A DNA stretch of 5,913 nucleotides from positions 1-5,913 of the forward strand of contig CAMPHJ010000086.1 in assembly GCA_946885845.1 (NCBI GenBank), read 5' to 3'. The first letter of the stretch is position 1. The number at the start of each line of letters is the position of its first letter. The translations under genes and the position numbers were made by a program. Source of the stretch: an uncultured Sphingobium sp. Its GTDB lineage: Bacteria > Pseudomonadota > Alphaproteobacteria > Sphingomonadales > Sphingomonadaceae. The notes beneath the pieces were generated by a model. It was given only the letters and a program-made list of their open reading frames with translations. It had not been told where the DNA came from and searched no databases. This document shows positions 4,607-5,913 of this stretch, piece after piece.

Positions 4607-4725
4607 ACACTCGCTTCTGGAAGACCCCGTTGGGGTGTCGCCTTGGCGTGGCCGGGCGGTTAGCATTATCCTTCGCCTTTGCAAACAGTATTTTGCATTG
4701 CGGCGGGATTTTTCAGGGTGGGGGC
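4607..4725. other. Spacer between rodA and tRNA-Lys with two small hairpins
   Basis: No gene is seen here. An inverted repeat TGCAAA/TTTGCA (4680-4685, 4692-4697, loop six) lies 30-45 bases after the rodA stop. A hairpin ACCCC-GTT-GGGGT (4624-4636) lies in the probable tRNA leader. Neither is followed by a T run on the minus strand, so neither is a confident terminator. Confidence 0.35.
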
Positions 4726-5841
4726 TTAGGCCCAGTTACCGCGCCGCTGGCTGTCCCGCCGGGTCGACCTGTCGATCGCCATGATAATGCCGATGCACAG
4801 CATGACGGTCAGCATGGAAGAGCCGCCATAGGACATGAAGGGCAGGGGAATGCCCACCACGGGCGCCAGGCCCATCACCATCATCAGGTTGATGGCGACG
4901 TAGAAGAATATGGTGGTGGTCAGTCCCGCCGCGACGAGCTTTGCATATCTATCGGGTGCGCGCAGCGATACGCCTATGCCCCACCGGAACAGCAGCAAGA
5001 ATGCGCCGATCAGGAATATGCCGCCGGCCAAACCCCATTCTTCGGCCATGGTCGCAAAGACGAAATCTGTATGTCCTTCGGGCAGGTAATCGAGGTGGCT
5101 TTGCGTGCCTTTGAGGAATCCCTTGCCCCAAAGTCCACCAGAGCCGATCGCGATCTTCGACTGGCTGATATGATAGCCCGCGCCCAGCGGGTCGCTTTCC
5201 GGGTCGAGGAAGATGAGCACGCGCTTTTGCTGATAGTCATGCAGGAAGCTGAAGGCGATCGGGATGATCGCGGCCAGGGTCAGCCCGGAGCCAATGAAGA
5301 GGCGCAGCGGCAAGCCCGCCAGGAACATGACCGTTACCCCCCCGGCTGCAATCATGGTCGCGGTGCCAAGGTCGGGCTGCACCAGCACCAGCGACCATGG
5401 AACGCCGATCAGCACCAGCGCAGGCCAGATGGCGGACCATCGCCTGACCTCTGCTACGGGTAGTAGCGCGTAGAAACGGGCAACCGCCAATACGATGACG
5501 GGCTTCATGAATTCGGACGGTTGGAGTTGCATGAAGCCAAGGTTGATCCAGCGCTGGCTGCCTCCTGCGACGCCGCCGATCAATTCGACCAGGATAAGCG
5601 ACACCAGCACCAGCCCATAGGCCGGGAAAGCGAAGCGAGCGAATATCTCCAGCGGGACACGACTCACCACCAGGGCCATTCCGGTGAAGACGACGAAGCG
5701 CACCGCCTGATTGATGGCCCAGGGGGTGATGCTGCCGCCTGCGGAACTGTACAACACGATGGTGCCGAAGCCAGCGATGGCGGTCAGGAAGGCCAGCACT
5801 TTCCACGGGAAGTGGGTCAGTGGTTCGGGGACGATGTTCAT
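4726..5841 (-). CDS. rodA: Rod shape-determining protein RodA (peptidoglycan glycosyltransferase)
   Basis: 371 aa, full length for the SEDS family. RodA polymerises lipid II into glycan strands for side-wall growth and works in the inner membrane with the transpeptidase PBP2 and the MreBCD elongasome. About ten membrane helices are visible. Family signatures are present in order: GGSQRWINLGFMQLQPSEFMK is interrupted by none of the usual gaps (94-113), VQPDLGTA (154-161), FLDPESDPLG (211-220), GYHISQSKIAIGSGG (222-236), YLPEGHTDFVFA (252-263) and PLPFMSYGGSS (332-342). Asp259 in HTDF corresponds to the essential Asp of the large extracellular loop in characterised SEDS proteins. RodA is favoured over FtsW because of the GYHISQSKIAIGSGG and LPEGHTDF wording and the overlapping upstream gene. 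The start ATG 5839-5841 overlaps the stop of that gene as ATGA, with GGCGGAT upstream, so the two are translationally coupled. Confidence 0.97.
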   Translation of the reverse strand: MNIVPEPLTHFPWKVLAFLTAIAGFGTIVLYSSAGGSITPWAINQAVRFVVFTGMALVVSRVPLEIFARFAFPAYGLVLVSLILVELIGGVAGGSQRWINLGFMQLQPSEFMKPVIVLAVARFYALLPVAEVRRWSAIWPALVLIGVPWSLVLVQPDLGTATMIAAGGVTVMFLAGLPLRLFIGSGLTLAAIIPIAFSFLHDYQQKRVLIFLDPESDPLGAGYHISQSKIAIGSGGLWGKGFLKGTQSHLDYLPEGHTDFVFATMAEEWGLAGGIFLIGAFLLLFRWGIGVSLRAPDRYAKLVAAGLTTTIFFYVAINLMMVMGLAPVVGIPLPFMSYGGSSMLTVMLCIGIIMAIDRSTRRDSQRRGNWA

Positions 5842-5913
5842 CGCGATCCGCCGGGATTTGCGCTGGTGGATGGGGTCGGCGCGTCAGTGTCCGCAGGCCG
5901 TGAGGGCGCGCTT
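5838..5913 (-). CDS. mrdA: C-terminal end of an upstream gene, probably mrdA (PBP2)
   Basis: A frame that is open from the right edge ends at TGA 5840-5838 and overlaps the rodA start by the ATGA arrangement. The 24 visible residues form a Ser/Pro/Ala/Thr-rich tail (ending STSANPGGSR). Such low-complexity tails are common at the C-terminus of PBP2 in this group, and mrdA-rodA is the standard gene order. No catalytic domain is visible, so the identity comes from context. Of the other two minus frames here, one is closed by a TGA at 5886-5884 and the other runs on through the rodA start. Confidence 0.6.
   Translation of the reverse strand, partial: SAPSRPADTDAPTPSTSANPGGSR

Noticed and set aside
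4630..5463. Plus-strand frame of 277 codons opposite rodA
   Set aside because: It is antisense to rodA and rich in Gln, His, Gly and Arg, as expected from the complement of a membrane-protein gene.

Overview
The window looks like chromosome of a high-GC alphaproteobacterium, most likely a sphingomonad (inference from RodA character, a high-GC codon style that opens long shadow frames on both strands, and the kind of small accessory genes present). It has two parts: a housekeeping right end (about 4531-5913) and an accessory, phage-flavoured left part (about 1-4500). A tRNA-Lys(CTT) gene sits at their junction, with its 3' end facing the accessory side.

Right end, all on the minus strand: the last codons of a gene that is probably mrdA (PBP2) overlap the start of a complete rodA (SEDS glycosyltransferase of the elongasome). 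This is followed downstream by the tRNA-Lys gene. It is ordinary cell-wall and translation machinery.

Left part: at the edge is a degenerate 9-bp tandem repeat with strong G runs on the minus strand. Then come two divergent genes. The one on the minus strand (93-500) encodes a small protein with a C-terminal membrane anchor. The one on the plus strand (616-1302) encodes a basic protein whose C-terminus resembles the winged-helix end of phage/plasmid primases. Between them lies an 18/20-matched inverted repeat. The pair is bracketed by a perfect 20-bp direct repeat (56-75 and 1401-1420). A structured non-coding stretch (1303-1575) follows, with hairpins and a candidate promoter and leader. A tight plus-strand run of genes comes next: a 233-aa helical protein, a DUF5681-type protein, three small unknowns, and a 22-codon ORF that overlaps its upstream neighbour by exactly the same 11-bp geometry seen earlier in the run. 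It ends stop-to-stop against a convergent minus-strand gene for a DUF1493-like (acyl-carrier-like) protein carrying an inserted pair of membrane helices. Palindromic sites lie upstream of that gene, including a triple CTGCTTACGG-type repeat close to the tRNA.

How the genes may work together: the plus-strand run has the small-gene, overlapping-start style of a phage or phage-satellite module, and DUF5681 proteins are often seen near terminase genes. However, the window has no integrase, terminase, capsid, relaxase or polymerase. I therefore treat it as part of an uncharacterised mobile or domesticated element next to tRNA-Lys and claim no specific function. The best targets for new biology are the divergent pair with its inverted and direct repeats, and the coupled small-gene run.
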